DNA of 64,000 nt, from positions 1-64,000 of the forward strand of contig CAJUMZ010000013.1 of NCBI GenBank assembly GCA_910587665.1, written 5' to 3'. Made by a program: the position numbers and the translations under genes. Below are positions 52,895 to 62,308 of the stretch, piece by piece. Position 1 is the stretch's first letter. Each line of letters starts with the position of its first letter. The notes below the pieces were generated by a model. The model searched no databases and was not told the DNA's origin. It was given only the letters and a program-made list of their open reading frames with translations. The DNA comes from an uncultured Muribaculum sp. Lineage in GTDB: Bacteria > Bacteroidota > Bacteroidia > Bacteroidales > Muribaculaceae.

Positions 52895-52944
52895 CAAATT
52901 TACAAAAATATATGGCGAGAAATGGCAAAAAATGCGTAAATTTG
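52895..52944. promoter_or_regulatory. divergent promoter boxes of nnr and hpt
   Basis: CAAATTTA (52895-52902) is a -7 box for nnr on the minus strand; TAAATTTG (52937-52944) is a -7 box for hpt on the plus strand. The second one lies upstream of the ATG at 52963 and downstream of the alternative hpt start at 52912. Confidence 0.6.
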
Positions 52945-52962
52945 CGCAAACAAAAAGGAACA

Positions 52963-53505
52963 ATGGATAAAGTGACTTACAATGGCTTGACATTTGAGCC
53001 TTATATCACTCATGAAACTATACAATGCCGCATCAACGAGATAGCGGCACAGATAAACAAGGACTACGCAGGTAAACAGCCCCTGTTCCTGTGCGTCCTT
53101 ACCGGTGCATTCCCATTTGCAGCCGATCTATTCCGGTCGGTCGACATCGATGCCGAAATCTCTTTCATACGTCTTAAGAGTTATGAAGGCACCTCAACTT
53201 CCGGAAAAGTAAAGGAAGTAATGGGTCTTACCGAAGATCTTACCGGAAGAGATGTAATTATCGTGGAAGATATAATCGACACCGGCGCAACGATCAAAAA
53301 GCTTGTGGAAGACCTTAAGGCTAAAAATCCCGCCTCCATAAAGGTAGCCACACTACTGCTTAAGCCGGAGTCATTGAAACATAAGCTCGAGCCGGACTAC
53401 GTAGGATTCACCATCGAGCCGAAATTCATAATCGGCTTCGGCCTTGACCTTGACGGTCTTGCCCGTAACCTGCGCGACATATACCAGCTCAGGCAGGAAT
53501 CGTAA
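52963..53505 (+). CDS. hpt: hypoxanthine phosphoribosyltransferase
   Basis: Salvages hypoxanthine and guanine with PRPP to IMP and GMP. 180 residues. The PRPP site is VIIVEDIIDTGATIKKL near 92-108 and the SYEGTSTSGKV loop near 70 closes the active site. ATG at 52963 is preceded by AAGGA 5 nt upstream; the longer frame from 52912 begins before the promoter box. Complements guaD and adk in purine traffic. Confidence 0.92.
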   Translation: MDKVTYNGLTFEPYITHETIQCRINEIAAQINKDYAGKQPLFLCVLTGAFPFAADLFRSVDIDAEISFIRLKSYEGTSTSGKVKEVMGLTEDLTGRDVIIVEDIIDTGATIKKLVEDLKAKNPASIKVATLLLKPESLKHKLEPDYVGFTIEPKFIIGFGLDLDGLARNLRDIYQLRQES

Positions 53506-53571
53506 ACAAAAACCTATGTTATCCTCTCAAAATAATTGGGAGTATCTATTCAATATATTTTAATTCTTGTC

Positions 53572-54150
53572 ATGTTTAATATTGTTATTTTCGGTGCCCC
53601 CGGGAGTGGAAAAGGCACCCAAAGTGAACGTCTCATTGACGAGTACGGATTATACCACATTTCAACCGGTGAAGTGCTCCGTGACCATATTGCACGCGGT
53701 ACCGACCTGGGAAAAGTTGCAGACACCTATATTTCACAAGGTCAGTTAATACCCGACGATCTCATGGTCGACATACTCGCCCATGTGCTCGACAACAACC
53801 CGGAGACAACAAAAGGCGTGATATTTGACGGATTTCCCCGCACTATCCCCCAGGCAAAGGCTTTGAAGAAAATGCTTGCCGACCGCAATTCAAAAGTACA
53901 TGCAGTCGTAGGGCTTGAGGTTGATGACAAGGAACTTGTTGACCGACTTATCAAGCGTGGACAGGAATCGGGTCGCAGCGACGATAACCTCGACACGATC
54001 AACCGACGCCTTGAAGTATATCACAACCAGACATCTCCTCTACGCGAATACTACCAGAGCGAAGGAAAGTATCATGCAATACCGGGAAGCGGCAAGGTTG
54101 ACGAGATATTCAACACGATAAAGACTTCCCTGAAAAAAGTACAGGAATAA
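53572..54150 (+). CDS. adk: adenylate kinase
   Basis: Interconverts AMP, ATP and ADP. 192 residues, the short form without zinc lid. P-loop GAPGSGKGTQ near 7-16, AMP site DGFPRTIPQA near 85, lid RGQESGRSDDN near 125. The open frame extends upstream to 53536 but the canonical start MFNIVIFGAPG is at 53572. Confidence 0.95.
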   Translation: MFNIVIFGAPGSGKGTQSERLIDEYGLYHISTGEVLRDHIARGTDLGKVADTYISQGQLIPDDLMVDILAHVLDNNPETTKGVIFDGFPRTIPQAKALKKMLADRNSKVHAVVGLEVDDKELVDRLIKRGQESGRSDDNLDTINRRLEVYHNQTSPLREYYQSEGKYHAIPGSGKVDEIFNTIKTSLKKVQE

Positions 54151-54165
54151 CTTAGTATTACCCGA

Positions 54166-54750
54166 ATGCCAATGGAAGAAAGCCCGATAAATTCCGCGCT
54201 GTCAGACATATATGACGTCTTGTCGCGTAATGAGCTTGTAGAGGCTTCAATGCTTGCCGAAGAAGTCATGGGCGACATATTCCGTCAATGGCAAAAGCAT
54301 AAGGGCGACAACGAGGCATGTGAACTCGTTGCCGCCACTTGTGCATATGTTGCAGTGATGACCGCGATGCAGCGTCATCAGGAAGCCTACGCGGCATGTA
54401 TGACCGCTTTCGCCTATACGGCATCATGTCATGTAGACCCTTCAGGGCTACTGTCTCTCAGCCTCATGACATGGAAGATACTTGAAGAGACACTCAACTC
54501 AACGCGCCCCGCCGATGACAGCCGTGCTCGCGAGCATGTTGCAGCAATCACCTCCAACCTCGGCAGCCTTATGTATAAATATTATTATGCCACAGGATAT
54601 GACAATCCCGATGATCCGGCACTTCCCGAGGCATATCAGGCATTGCGCGTAATCACCGGGCTTGTGGAGATCGACCCCAAGCTTAATGACACGACCAAGG
54701 CAATAAGCCAATTGTTGCGTCATAGCGAAGCCACGGGGCTTATCCAGTAA
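54166..54750 (+). CDS. hypothetical helical protein (194 aa)
   Basis: All-helical by sequence, no signal and no membrane segment. Helix-rich repeat-like stretches such as AYAACMTAFAYTASC suggest a TPR-like or CRISPR-unrelated scaffold fold, but no family is recognised. It follows adk by 15 nt and is probably cotranscribed. Bacteroidales-specific conserved protein by impression only. Confidence 0.6.
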   Translation: MPMEESPINSALSDIYDVLSRNELVEASMLAEEVMGDIFRQWQKHKGDNEACELVAATCAYVAVMTAMQRHQEAYAACMTAFAYTASCHVDPSGLLSLSLMTWKILEETLNSTRPADDSRAREHVAAITSNLGSLMYKYYYATGYDNPDDPALPEAYQALRVITGLVEIDPKLNDTTKAISQLLRHSEATGLIQ

Positions 54751-54753
54751 TTC

Positions 54754-56052
54754 CTACTTAAGATTCTCCATAATCCAACGGTAGTGACCGCGCTCGGTCT
54801 CTTCCGAGGTCCAATGCTCGTTAATCGGAGTAATCAATGCTTCTTTTGGCGAGGGGATGAGATTATATACGATGTAGCCTGTCGATGGGGGGCAAGTGTC
54901 ATCGTTATATCCCCATGCCATTCTCACCGGGCATTTAAGGTTGCGTGCAAAATTCACAACGTCGTAATACCGGTAAGTACGCAATAACTCGGGTGTAGCA
55001 AGCGATGGATCTTTTCGTATATGATGCGGGTATCCCCCGCCCTTGCCGTCAACATAACGCGACATATCGGATAACGCCGGATGATTGGCGGCACAGCCTG
55101 TGACCCGCGGGTCAAGCATAGCGGTCGTGATAGCAAGAGCCCCGCCTTGACTACCCCCTTGGGTAAACAGATTCCTGCCATCCCACTCCGGAAGCGAGGC
55201 AAGCAGGTCGAGGAAACGACGGCATCCGAGATAGACATCCTTCATATAATATGTGTCGGGATCCTCAACCCCGGTAAGAAGATACTCTCCGATCTCCTTA
55301 CGGTGGGTCGCAAACTGCTCTTCAGACAATTCGGGATGAAGCCCGTGAATCTCGATTTCAAGACGTATCACTCCGCCCTCGCCATAATAACGGTGACGCA
55401 TAGGATCCTTGATTGTCTTAACACCTGCGCCGGGAGGCGTGAGCACGGCAGGATACTTTCCGCCACCCTTCGGAATAAAAAGATAGCCATACATAGCCCT
55501 ACCATCGGGATTAAGCTGAAGCTTTACAAGAGAGCATGACATTTTATCAGTAGAATATTTTTCCACAGGCTCCGAGGTATATGTGAGCGGAAACAGCTTG
55601 TCTTTTTCCACTGCATCCCGCCAATAGTCAAGGAAATCGTCGGGTTGTTGAGTGTAAGGCTGCAAAAGTTCAGGAGAAAAACCAACCTTTACATGATGTG
55701 ATCTCTTCACACCATCTATTACAGCTGTCAATCTCAAGTCACGGAAACCTGGCTCGTTCATCGTGCCCATGTCAAGGGAAGCCTTCCCATCCTTTAGCGA
55801 CAGCTTGCCGGAAGTGTCAGCCGGCATCTCATCGTCACCGATAGCATAGTCGACTGTAAGGGTGTCGACAGGCATACCATAGCGATACAGCTGAATGTCA
55901 ATGACAGCATTTTCACCGGTCTTATAGAGCCAGTCGGAATGATCGGGCACAGTAACCCACAACATGTCGTCGCGATAGGGATAGTTTTCAGCCATCGCAA
56001 AGATTCCTGTAATCAGCGACAGGATTGTCAAAGAAGATTTTATCAGATTCAT
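54754..56052 (-). CDS. acetylxylan-esterase-like alpha/beta hydrolase
   Basis: 432 residues with signal peptide (ILSLITGIFAMA). A beta-sandwich of about 100 residues precedes an AXE1-type hydrolase domain. The nucleophile Ser is in GGSQGGAL near 307, the Asp in WGYNDDTCPP near 392 and the His in NEHWTSEE near 416. It likely removes acetyl groups from xylan or cephalosporin-like substrates in the periplasm. ATG at 56052 was chosen; the frame extends to 56097 without a good start. Confidence 0.85.
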   Translation of the reverse strand: MNLIKSSLTILSLITGIFAMAENYPYRDDMLWVTVPDHSDWLYKTGENAVIDIQLYRYGMPVDTLTVDYAIGDDEMPADTSGKLSLKDGKASLDMGTMNEPGFRDLRLTAVIDGVKRSHHVKVGFSPELLQPYTQQPDDFLDYWRDAVEKDKLFPLTYTSEPVEKYSTDKMSCSLVKLQLNPDGRAMYGYLFIPKGGGKYPAVLTPPGAGVKTIKDPMRHRYYGEGGVIRLEIEIHGLHPELSEEQFATHRKEIGEYLLTGVEDPDTYYMKDVYLGCRRFLDLLASLPEWDGRNLFTQGGSQGGALAITTAMLDPRVTGCAANHPALSDMSRYVDGKGGGYPHHIRKDPSLATPELLRTYRYYDVVNFARNLKCPVRMAWGYNDDTCPPSTGYIVYNLIPSPKEALITPINEHWTSEETERGHYRWIMENLK

Positions 56053-56129
56053 GGTTAAAAGATTAGATATAATATAAAGAGGACACACTTTTTGCATTGT
56101 GTGTCCTCAGTTTAATCGACAGTTCAGTA

Positions 56130-56741
56130 TCAGAACAGATATGCAGCTGTAATAGTCCAGAAGCGGTCTTTACCCTTGACATCCACAGTCTCAATTTCAC
56201 CGACATATTTAACGGCGCTATTGATGCCAAATCCATAGCTTGCAGCAACCTGAATATGCTTGATCAGCTCAACGCCAAGACCGAAGTTCCATGAAACGTC
56301 ACACTTTTTACGCTTCATGTCATCAATCGTCTGCTTGCTGCAAAGGAAATCAAATTCAGGGCCTGTAGTAATAAACGGAGTAATTATGTTACCGACAGCA
56401 GGAATACCGATCTTCCACTTCAAGTTAATAGGTATACCGATATAGTTACGATTGTTTTTCTCAACAATAGTCTCTCCATCATCAACATATTTGTTGACAC
56501 CTTCACGACGCACATACATCACTGAAGCATCAACGCCAACACCGATAATGGGAACAGTAAACTCAGCCATAAGACCGCCGGTGAAACCGGTGCGATTTTC
56601 GGCATCAAACATTTTGTTATCCAAGTGGAGCTGATTGACAGTAATACCGACGCGAGGACCGATATGGAACTGGGCGGCAGCGGGAACCGAGAAGCCGGCG
56701 ATCATAACGACAGCCAATAATAAAGATTTAATAGTCTTCAT
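56130..56741 (-). CDS. outer-membrane beta-barrel (PorT-like porin family) protein
   Basis: 203 residues, signal peptide (cut after SVPAAAQ-type FSVPAAA), then alternating hydrophobic strands with glycine-aromatic turns, ending in a C-terminal aromatic (AAYLF), the usual signal for outer-membrane assembly. FHIGPRVGITVNQLHLD at the start fits the PorT family. Single gene. Confidence 0.85.
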   Translation of the reverse strand: MKTIKSLLLAVVMIAGFSVPAAAQFHIGPRVGITVNQLHLDNKMFDAENRTGFTGGLMAEFTVPIIGVGVDASVMYVRREGVNKYVDDGETIVEKNNRNYIGIPINLKWKIGIPAVGNIITPFITTGPEFDFLCSKQTIDDMKRKKCDVSWNFGLGVELIKHIQVAASYGFGINSAVKYVGEIETVDVKGKDRFWTITAAYLF

Positions 56742-56871
56742 AATATATAATTAATTAATGATTATGATAAGTGTCATTTTTAAACAATGACACGACCGCC
56801 CATTTTTACGGGAGCGATCGCGCCATAATAAGTTTTGATAATTTCCAAATTAACAGGTAACGTAATCCCTA

Positions 56872-57144
56872 TTAGTTCAATTTATTAGAAATTTCAGCAC
56901 CCGGCTTAAATTTAACGACCTTGCGAGCCGGAATGTCGATAGTCTCTTTAGTGCGGGGGTTAATGCCGGTGCGGGCAGCTTTTTCGGCTACAGAGAAAGT
57001 ACCGAAACCGATGAGTGCCACTTTGTCATTGTTTTCCAAAGCGCCGGCGATAGCATCAAGGCATGCGTCAAGAGCGTTTTTTGCATCTACTTTAGTCAGG
57101 TTTGCTTTTTCAGCAATCGCATTGACGAGGTCTGTTTTATTCAT
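56872..57144 (-). CDS. HU-family DNA-binding protein
   Basis: 90 residues, the HU size. MNKTDLVNAIAEKANL at the start, GFGTFSVAEKAARTGINPRT near 47 carrying the DNA-bending arm, and ARKVVKFKPG at the end. Homodimer that compacts DNA. Its own promoter: TATATTTG at 57195-57188 on the minus strand. Confidence 0.95.
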   Translation of the reverse strand: MNKTDLVNAIAEKANLTKVDAKNALDACLDAIAGALENNDKVALIGFGTFSVAEKAARTGINPRTKETIDIPARKVVKFKPGAEISNKLN

Positions 57145-57300
57145 AACTGTGTTTTTAAAAAATAGATTTACGTTGTATTAATTGTTACAAATATAGATGT
57201 AAATTTTTAAATAAAAGTATTTTTCTTAAAAAAAATGCGAAATTTCCCTCTAAAAGGGTTCAAAATACGCATACAAGGTCAAATAACGGGATATTTTCCC

Positions 57301-57308
57301 TAAATTTG
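57301..57308 (+). promoter_or_regulatory. -7 promoter box of the rhomboid operon
   Basis: TAAATTTG, a perfect TAnnTTTG, 30 nt before the ATG at 57338. No clear -33 element. Confidence 0.5.
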
Positions 57309-57337
57309 CATCAAAAAATAACCAAACAAGATAGTTA

Positions 57338-58111
57338 ATGATACGAAACAGCGGCTCATTTTTCAGCGCGATTCCACCGGTAACTAAAAATCTCATCATT
57401 ATCAATTTTATAATCTGGTTGGCAATGATGCTTATGCCGAGGAACGTAGGAGCCAATTTGACAGAGTATGGAGGTCTCCACTACATCGGGGCTTCGGACT
57501 TCAATATAGCTCAGATCGTGACCTACATGTTCATCCATTCGACCAATGGCATCGCTCACCTTTTTTTCAACATGTTCACCTTGTTCATGTTTGGTATCAC
57601 TCTTGAACGTGTGCTTGGCGGAAAGCGCTTCCTGTTCTATTATCTGTCGTGTGGCATAGGCGCCGCAATCATCCAGGAAGCCACCTGGGCGATGATGATA
57701 GGCTCTTTTGTCAACAACAACCTTGAGATGACGATAGCCAATTTCGCACATGCCAACGGTCTCAGCATGGAGCAGGCTTACCAATATGTAAGCCCGGCGC
57801 AGCTTGCCTCGCTCCGTGCCCAGATTGAAAACGCACTTGTCACGGTCGGTGCATCGGGAGCCATCTACGGAGTGCTTCTCGCTTTCGGCATGATCTTCCC
57901 CAACCGCCCGCTATATCTTATGTTTGTGCCGGTGCCGATAAAAGCCAAATGGATGGTAATCGGTTACGGTCTTATCGAGCTTGCCCTCGGGCTTGGCTCG
58001 GCAAAAGACGGCATAGCACATTTCGCACATCTCGGCGGCATGATATTCGGAGTACTAATGATTCTATACTGGAAGCATAAAGGCATAATCAACAGGAATG
58101 GGTATTATTGA
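57338..58111 (+). CDS. rhomboid intramembrane serine protease 1
   Basis: 257 residues, six helices. HLFFNMFTLFMFG near 74 (HxxxN), the catalytic serine in GASGAIYG near 170 and the catalytic histidine in AHFAHLGGMIFG near 227. Cleaves membrane proteins. It overlaps the second rhomboid by 14 nt. Confidence 0.92.
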   Translation: MIRNSGSFFSAIPPVTKNLIIINFIIWLAMMLMPRNVGANLTEYGGLHYIGASDFNIAQIVTYMFIHSTNGIAHLFFNMFTLFMFGITLERVLGGKRFLFYYLSCGIGAAIIQEATWAMMIGSFVNNNLEMTIANFAHANGLSMEQAYQYVSPAQLASLRAQIENALVTVGASGAIYGVLLAFGMIFPNRPLYLMFVPVPIKAKWMVIGYGLIELALGLGSAKDGIAHFAHLGGMIFGVLMILYWKHKGIINRNGYY

Positions 58112-58958
58112 TCGTCTGAAATATCAATGGGCTACCGGCTCCATGTTGGTGAAGCTTATCTTCATCAACATTGCCGTGTTTGTAGTCCTTCATATCGTCA
58201 CTCTCGTACTGATGTTTGCCGGCATATCCGCAAATACCGTACTACAGGAGGTAGAACTGCCGTCATACCTTCCAGCAATACTTGAACGGCCCTGGACAAT
58301 CATCACATACATGTTTGCCCAGTACGACTTGTTTCACATCCTGTTCAACATGCTTTGGCTATATTGGTTTGGAGTTATATTCCTGCTTGCCGATACATCC
58401 AAGCGCATGCTCGCACTATACATATACTGCGGACTCGGAGGTGCGTTACTCTTCATTACATACTATAACGCCATGGACATGCGTGGATTGCTGATAGGCT
58501 CATCGGCTTCAGTAATCGGCATTGTGACGGCGACCGCAATCCGACACCCCGACTATAAAATGGGACTGCTTTTTATAGGAGAGATATCCCTAAAATGGTT
58601 GGCGGTAATTACTATCGCAATAGACATGTTCAGTATAGGAGGAAGCAATGCCGGAGGACATGTCGCCCATATAGGCGGCGCGATCATCGGTGCCGTTTAT
58701 GCCGTGGCTCAGAAAAAGGGCTTCGACATCACCCGACCGTTTAACTCCCTACTCGATGGAGCCTCAAACCTGTGGAAGAGGCTCTCTGCCCCACGGAAAA
58801 AAGCCGGACCGGCAAGCAAAGGTGCAACAACCAACCGCCATGACGACGAAGCCACGCTTGATGATATTCTCGACAAGGTAAAGAAATCGGGCTACGGCGG
58901 ACTGTCAAAAGAAGAGAAACAGAAACTGTTTGACGTAAGCAGACGTATAAAACGATGA
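58098..58958 (+). CDS. rhomboid intramembrane serine protease 2 with C-terminal tail
   Basis: 286 residues. HILFNMLWLYWFG near 90, GSSASVIG near 136 at the place of the catalytic GxSG loop (Ser with S instead of the usual G after it), and AHIGGAIIGAVYA near 195 with the histidine. The C-terminal cytosolic tail (about 235-286) ends in DDILDKVKKSGYGGLSKEEK (a DUF6576-like helical segment usual in Bacteroidota rhomboids). Overlaps the next gene by ATGA. Confidence 0.9.
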   Translation: MGIIDRLKYQWATGSMLVKLIFINIAVFVVLHIVTLVLMFAGISANTVLQEVELPSYLPAILERPWTIITYMFAQYDLFHILFNMLWLYWFGVIFLLADTSKRMLALYIYCGLGGALLFITYYNAMDMRGLLIGSSASVIGIVTATAIRHPDYKMGLLFIGEISLKWLAVITIAIDMFSIGGSNAGGHVAHIGGAIIGAVYAVAQKKGFDITRPFNSLLDGASNLWKRLSAPRKKAGPASKGATTNRHDDEATLDDILDKVKKSGYGGLSKEEKQKLFDVSRRIKR

Positions 58959-60106
58959 ACCGGGTAGTCCACATAGGAAAACAGACATTCAAGACTATAT
59001 GGATGTCAACTAACGTGGTCGTTGCCGCGATAACGGTCATGTCGGCATATTGCGGATATATCAACCCGGACAAGATAGCCCTCGCGCAAGTCGCCAACAT
59101 GCTATATCCGGGCTGGGTTACATTGTCATTGGCATTATGTGTCGCCGACTTTTTCATATATCGAAAAAGCACATGGGTGGCAGGCGCCGGAATACTGCTT
59201 GGCATAGGTCCGCTGCTCGATATTTTTCCTCTCAATATGAGACAAATAACAATATCGCCGGATGAGACCGAACGATCATTCACAGTGCTGACCTACAATA
59301 CCTATGCTTTTAAAGACAATCAAAACGATAACCAAGTCACCCCGGAAAACCGCACATTGTCAAACGTCCTCGCTACAGATGCCGATATAGTGTGCATCCA
59401 GGAAAGCGCAAATATCACAGGCACAAGACATGGCATAGGTACACGCGAACAACGTGACTCCATACGCCATCGTTATCCTTATATAATAGACACTCCTCAC
59501 CTTGCCAGCGAAATGCTGCTGTCGAAATATCCCGTCAGGCTTATAGATACCCCACAACCTAACTGGGGAACAGGGCAATATGCAGCATACATTGTCGAGG
59601 CAGAGGGACACGAATTGCTTGTAGTAAACTGTCATCTTCAATCAATAGGACTCACTCCCGATGATAAGGAAGCCTACAGAGAATTGACTGACAAAGAGCT
59701 GCGCCCCACACGCAAGGAGCTGTCGCAAGTAAAGAGTGACGTAATGCCTAAGCTTTTGACCGCATTCAAGATACGCGCCCAACAAGCGCGACATATCAAG
59801 CATTTTATCGACAGCATGGGCGTAAAGGATGTCATACTTGTCGGTGATTTCAATGATGTCGCCGGAAGCTATGCCTACCGAACAATAAGAAGCTGCGGAT
59901 TAAAAGACGCATATGCCCAGACCGCATTCGGGCCTACGATCACCTACAATTCAAGTCGATTCTATTTCCATATCGACCAGATATTTTATCGTGGCGACAT
60001 GCGAGCCGTTTCGGTCAAGCGTGGCAAATCACGCAGTTCCGACCATTATCCGTTGTTGGCCACCTTTCTATGGGACTCTGCCGTACAAGAAAAAGAGATC
60101 AAATAA
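58955..60106 (+). CDS. membrane-anchored endonuclease/exonuclease/phosphatase family protein
   Basis: 383 residues: three N-terminal helices (about 15-35, 45-65, 78-95), then an EEP domain. Metal and catalytic residues in NTYAFKDN near 118, CIQESAN near 150, GDFNDVAGS near 300 and SDHYPLLA near 362. It may cleave a phosphodiester in the periplasm; the true substrate (DNA, lipid or sugar phosphate) is unknown. The rhomboids upstream share the transcript. Confidence 0.85.
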   Translation: MNRVVHIGKQTFKTIWMSTNVVVAAITVMSAYCGYINPDKIALAQVANMLYPGWVTLSLALCVADFFIYRKSTWVAGAGILLGIGPLLDIFPLNMRQITISPDETERSFTVLTYNTYAFKDNQNDNQVTPENRTLSNVLATDADIVCIQESANITGTRHGIGTREQRDSIRHRYPYIIDTPHLASEMLLSKYPVRLIDTPQPNWGTGQYAAYIVEAEGHELLVVNCHLQSIGLTPDDKEAYRELTDKELRPTRKELSQVKSDVMPKLLTAFKIRAQQARHIKHFIDSMGVKDVILVGDFNDVAGSYAYRTIRSCGLKDAYAQTAFGPTITYNSSRFYFHIDQIFYRGDMRAVSVKRGKSRSSDHYPLLATFLWDSAVQEKEIK

Positions 60107-60130
60107 TCACATTATATAACTAACTAAACA

Positions 60131-62296
60131 ATGAACCGTCATTTTCTAAAACTGGCATCAGCCGCACTACTTGTGAGCGGCATTGCCGTAACCCAATCCT
60201 GTAAGATGGACAAGGAACATCAAAATCCATTTATCAGCGAGTATGACACGCCTTACGACATACCCCCGTTTGACAAAATCACTTACGATGATTACATCCC
60301 CGCTCTTAAAGCCGGAATCGAACAGCAGAAAAAAGCAGTTGAAGAGATTGTAAATAATCCTGCCGACCCCACTCTCGAAAATACAATAATAGCACTTGAC
60401 CACAGTGCGCCCATACTGGAGAGAGTGTGCAATGTATTTTTCAATCTCGATGAGTCCAATTCCACTCCCGAAATGACCAAAATCGGAGAGGAATTCTATC
60501 CGCTGTACTCGGCACATACCGATGAGATCTCAATGAATCCCAAACTCTTCGAGCGCGTAAAAGCCCTTTACGACAACCGCGAAAACATGAGCTACACATC
60601 AGCCCAGAAGCTGATGATTGAAAAGTCGTATGAAAGCTTTGTGCGCAACGGTGCTCTCCTTGACGATGCCAAGAAAGAGGAGCTGAAGAATATCAACGGC
60701 AGGCTCGCCGACCTATATCAGAAATTCAACAAAAACCTGTTGAGCGCGACCAATGCGTTTGAGCTTGTGGTCGATAACGAATCACAGCTTTCAGGGCTTC
60801 CCGCGACAAGCATTGCCGTTGCAGCAGAAGAGGCGAAAAATCGCAGTATGGAAGGCAAATGGGTATTCACTCTCCATGCGCCGAGCCGCCTGCCCCTATT
60901 GCAGTATGCCGACAACCGCGATCTCCGCGAGAAGATGTACAAGGGCTATACCACCCTTGCCTCGTCGGGCGAATACAACAATTATCCTGTAATAGCCGAG
61001 ATATTAAAGGCGCGCGTAGAGAAAGCCAAACTGCTCGGATATGACAACTACGCCGCCTACATGACCGAAAATGTCATGGCAAAGAATGTCAACAATGCTG
61101 AGGAACTTCTCATGCAGATATGGAAACCGGCGATCGCGCGTGTAAGCGAGGAGGTGGCAGAGATGCAGGCACTCAGCAACAAGGAAGGCAACAATTTCAC
61201 CATCGAGCCGTGGGATTACTATTACTACGCCGAGAAGGTGCGCAAAGACAAGTACAATCTTGATGAAGACGAGGTGCGTCAGTATTTCCATGTTGACAGT
61301 GTTCGCAACGGTGTGTTTGAAATGGCAAAACGTCTCTACGGCGTAACATTCACCGAAATGCCGGATGCCCCGAAATATGACCCGGAAGTAACCGTATATG
61401 ATGTCAAGGATGAAGCAGGCAACCATGTGGCAGTGTTCATGACTGACTATTTTACACGCCCGAGCAAGCGTCAGGGAGCATGGATGAGCGAATTTAAAGG
61501 ATCAAGTTCCGACTTTGAAAAGGTTGAACGCCCGGTAATATTCAACGTATGCAACTTCACCCACCCCACGACCGACAGTCCGTCGTTGCTGACCCTTGAC
61601 GAAGTAGAGACAATGTTCCATGAGTTCGGACACGGACTTCACGGCATGCTCAGCCGCGCAAAATACAAGAGCCAGGCAGGCACTAACGTGGACCGTGACT
61701 TCGTAGAGCTCCCTTCTCAGATTCACGAGCACTGGGCAATGGAGCCTGAGATGCTGAAAAAGTTTGCCCACCATTACAAGACCGGAGAGGCAATGCCTGA
61801 CTCCCTTATCGAAAAGCTCCAGACAGCGTCAACCCATAATCAAGGATTCATTACCACCGAGCTTGTAGGTGCAGCTCTTCTTGACCTGCAGTGGGGACAG
61901 CTTACCGACACCACCGACATAGATGTGGAAAAATTTGAAAAGGCTGTTGCCGCAAAGCTTAACATGCCTAAAGAAGTACAATACCGTTACCGCAGTCCCT
62001 ACTTCAAGCATATATTCGGCAGCGACGGCTATGCTTCCGGCTACTATACCTATCTTTGGGCGGAGGTACTTGACGCCGACGGTTTTGAGCTGTTTAAGGA
62101 GAAAGGCATCTTTGATCCGGCTACCGCAAAATCATTTAAGGAAAATGTACTTGAAATGGGAGGCAGCGAAGATCCTATGGCACTGTATGTAAAATTCCGC
62201 GGAAGAAAGCCTACCCCTGAGGCACTGCTTCGCAACCGCGGTCTAATCAATCAGCCCGCAAAACCCGGTAAGATCAATGTTCCTGAAAGCAAATAA
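60131..62296 (+). CDS. dcp: M3-family metallopeptidase (peptidyl-dipeptidase Dcp type)
   Basis: 721 residues. The zinc site HEFGHGLHGM near 497 is followed by the third ligand Glu in FVELPSQIHEHW near 527. It removes dipeptides from the C-termini of peptides. The N-terminus has a signal-like helix ending ...VTQSC, a weak lipobox, so it may be a periplasmic lipoprotein. Followed by the ThiF gene 12 nt later. Confidence 0.9.
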   Translation: MNRHFLKLASAALLVSGIAVTQSCKMDKEHQNPFISEYDTPYDIPPFDKITYDDYIPALKAGIEQQKKAVEEIVNNPADPTLENTIIALDHSAPILERVCNVFFNLDESNSTPEMTKIGEEFYPLYSAHTDEISMNPKLFERVKALYDNRENMSYTSAQKLMIEKSYESFVRNGALLDDAKKEELKNINGRLADLYQKFNKNLLSATNAFELVVDNESQLSGLPATSIAVAAEEAKNRSMEGKWVFTLHAPSRLPLLQYADNRDLREKMYKGYTTLASSGEYNNYPVIAEILKARVEKAKLLGYDNYAAYMTENVMAKNVNNAEELLMQIWKPAIARVSEEVAEMQALSNKEGNNFTIEPWDYYYYAEKVRKDKYNLDEDEVRQYFHVDSVRNGVFEMAKRLYGVTFTEMPDAPKYDPEVTVYDVKDEAGNHVAVFMTDYFTRPSKRQGAWMSEFKGSSSDFEKVERPVIFNVCNFTHPTTDSPSLLTLDEVETMFHEFGHGLHGMLSRAKYKSQAGTNVDRDFVELPSQIHEHWAMEPEMLKKFAHHYKTGEAMPDSLIEKLQTASTHNQGFITTELVGAALLDLQWGQLTDTTDIDVEKFEKAVAAKLNMPKEVQYRYRSPYFKHIFGSDGYASGYYTYLWAEVLDADGFELFKEKGIFDPATAKSFKENVLEMGGSEDPMALYVKFRGRKPTPEALLRNRGLINQPAKPGKINVPESK

Positions 62297-62308
62297 AATT
62301 TTCGCCCT

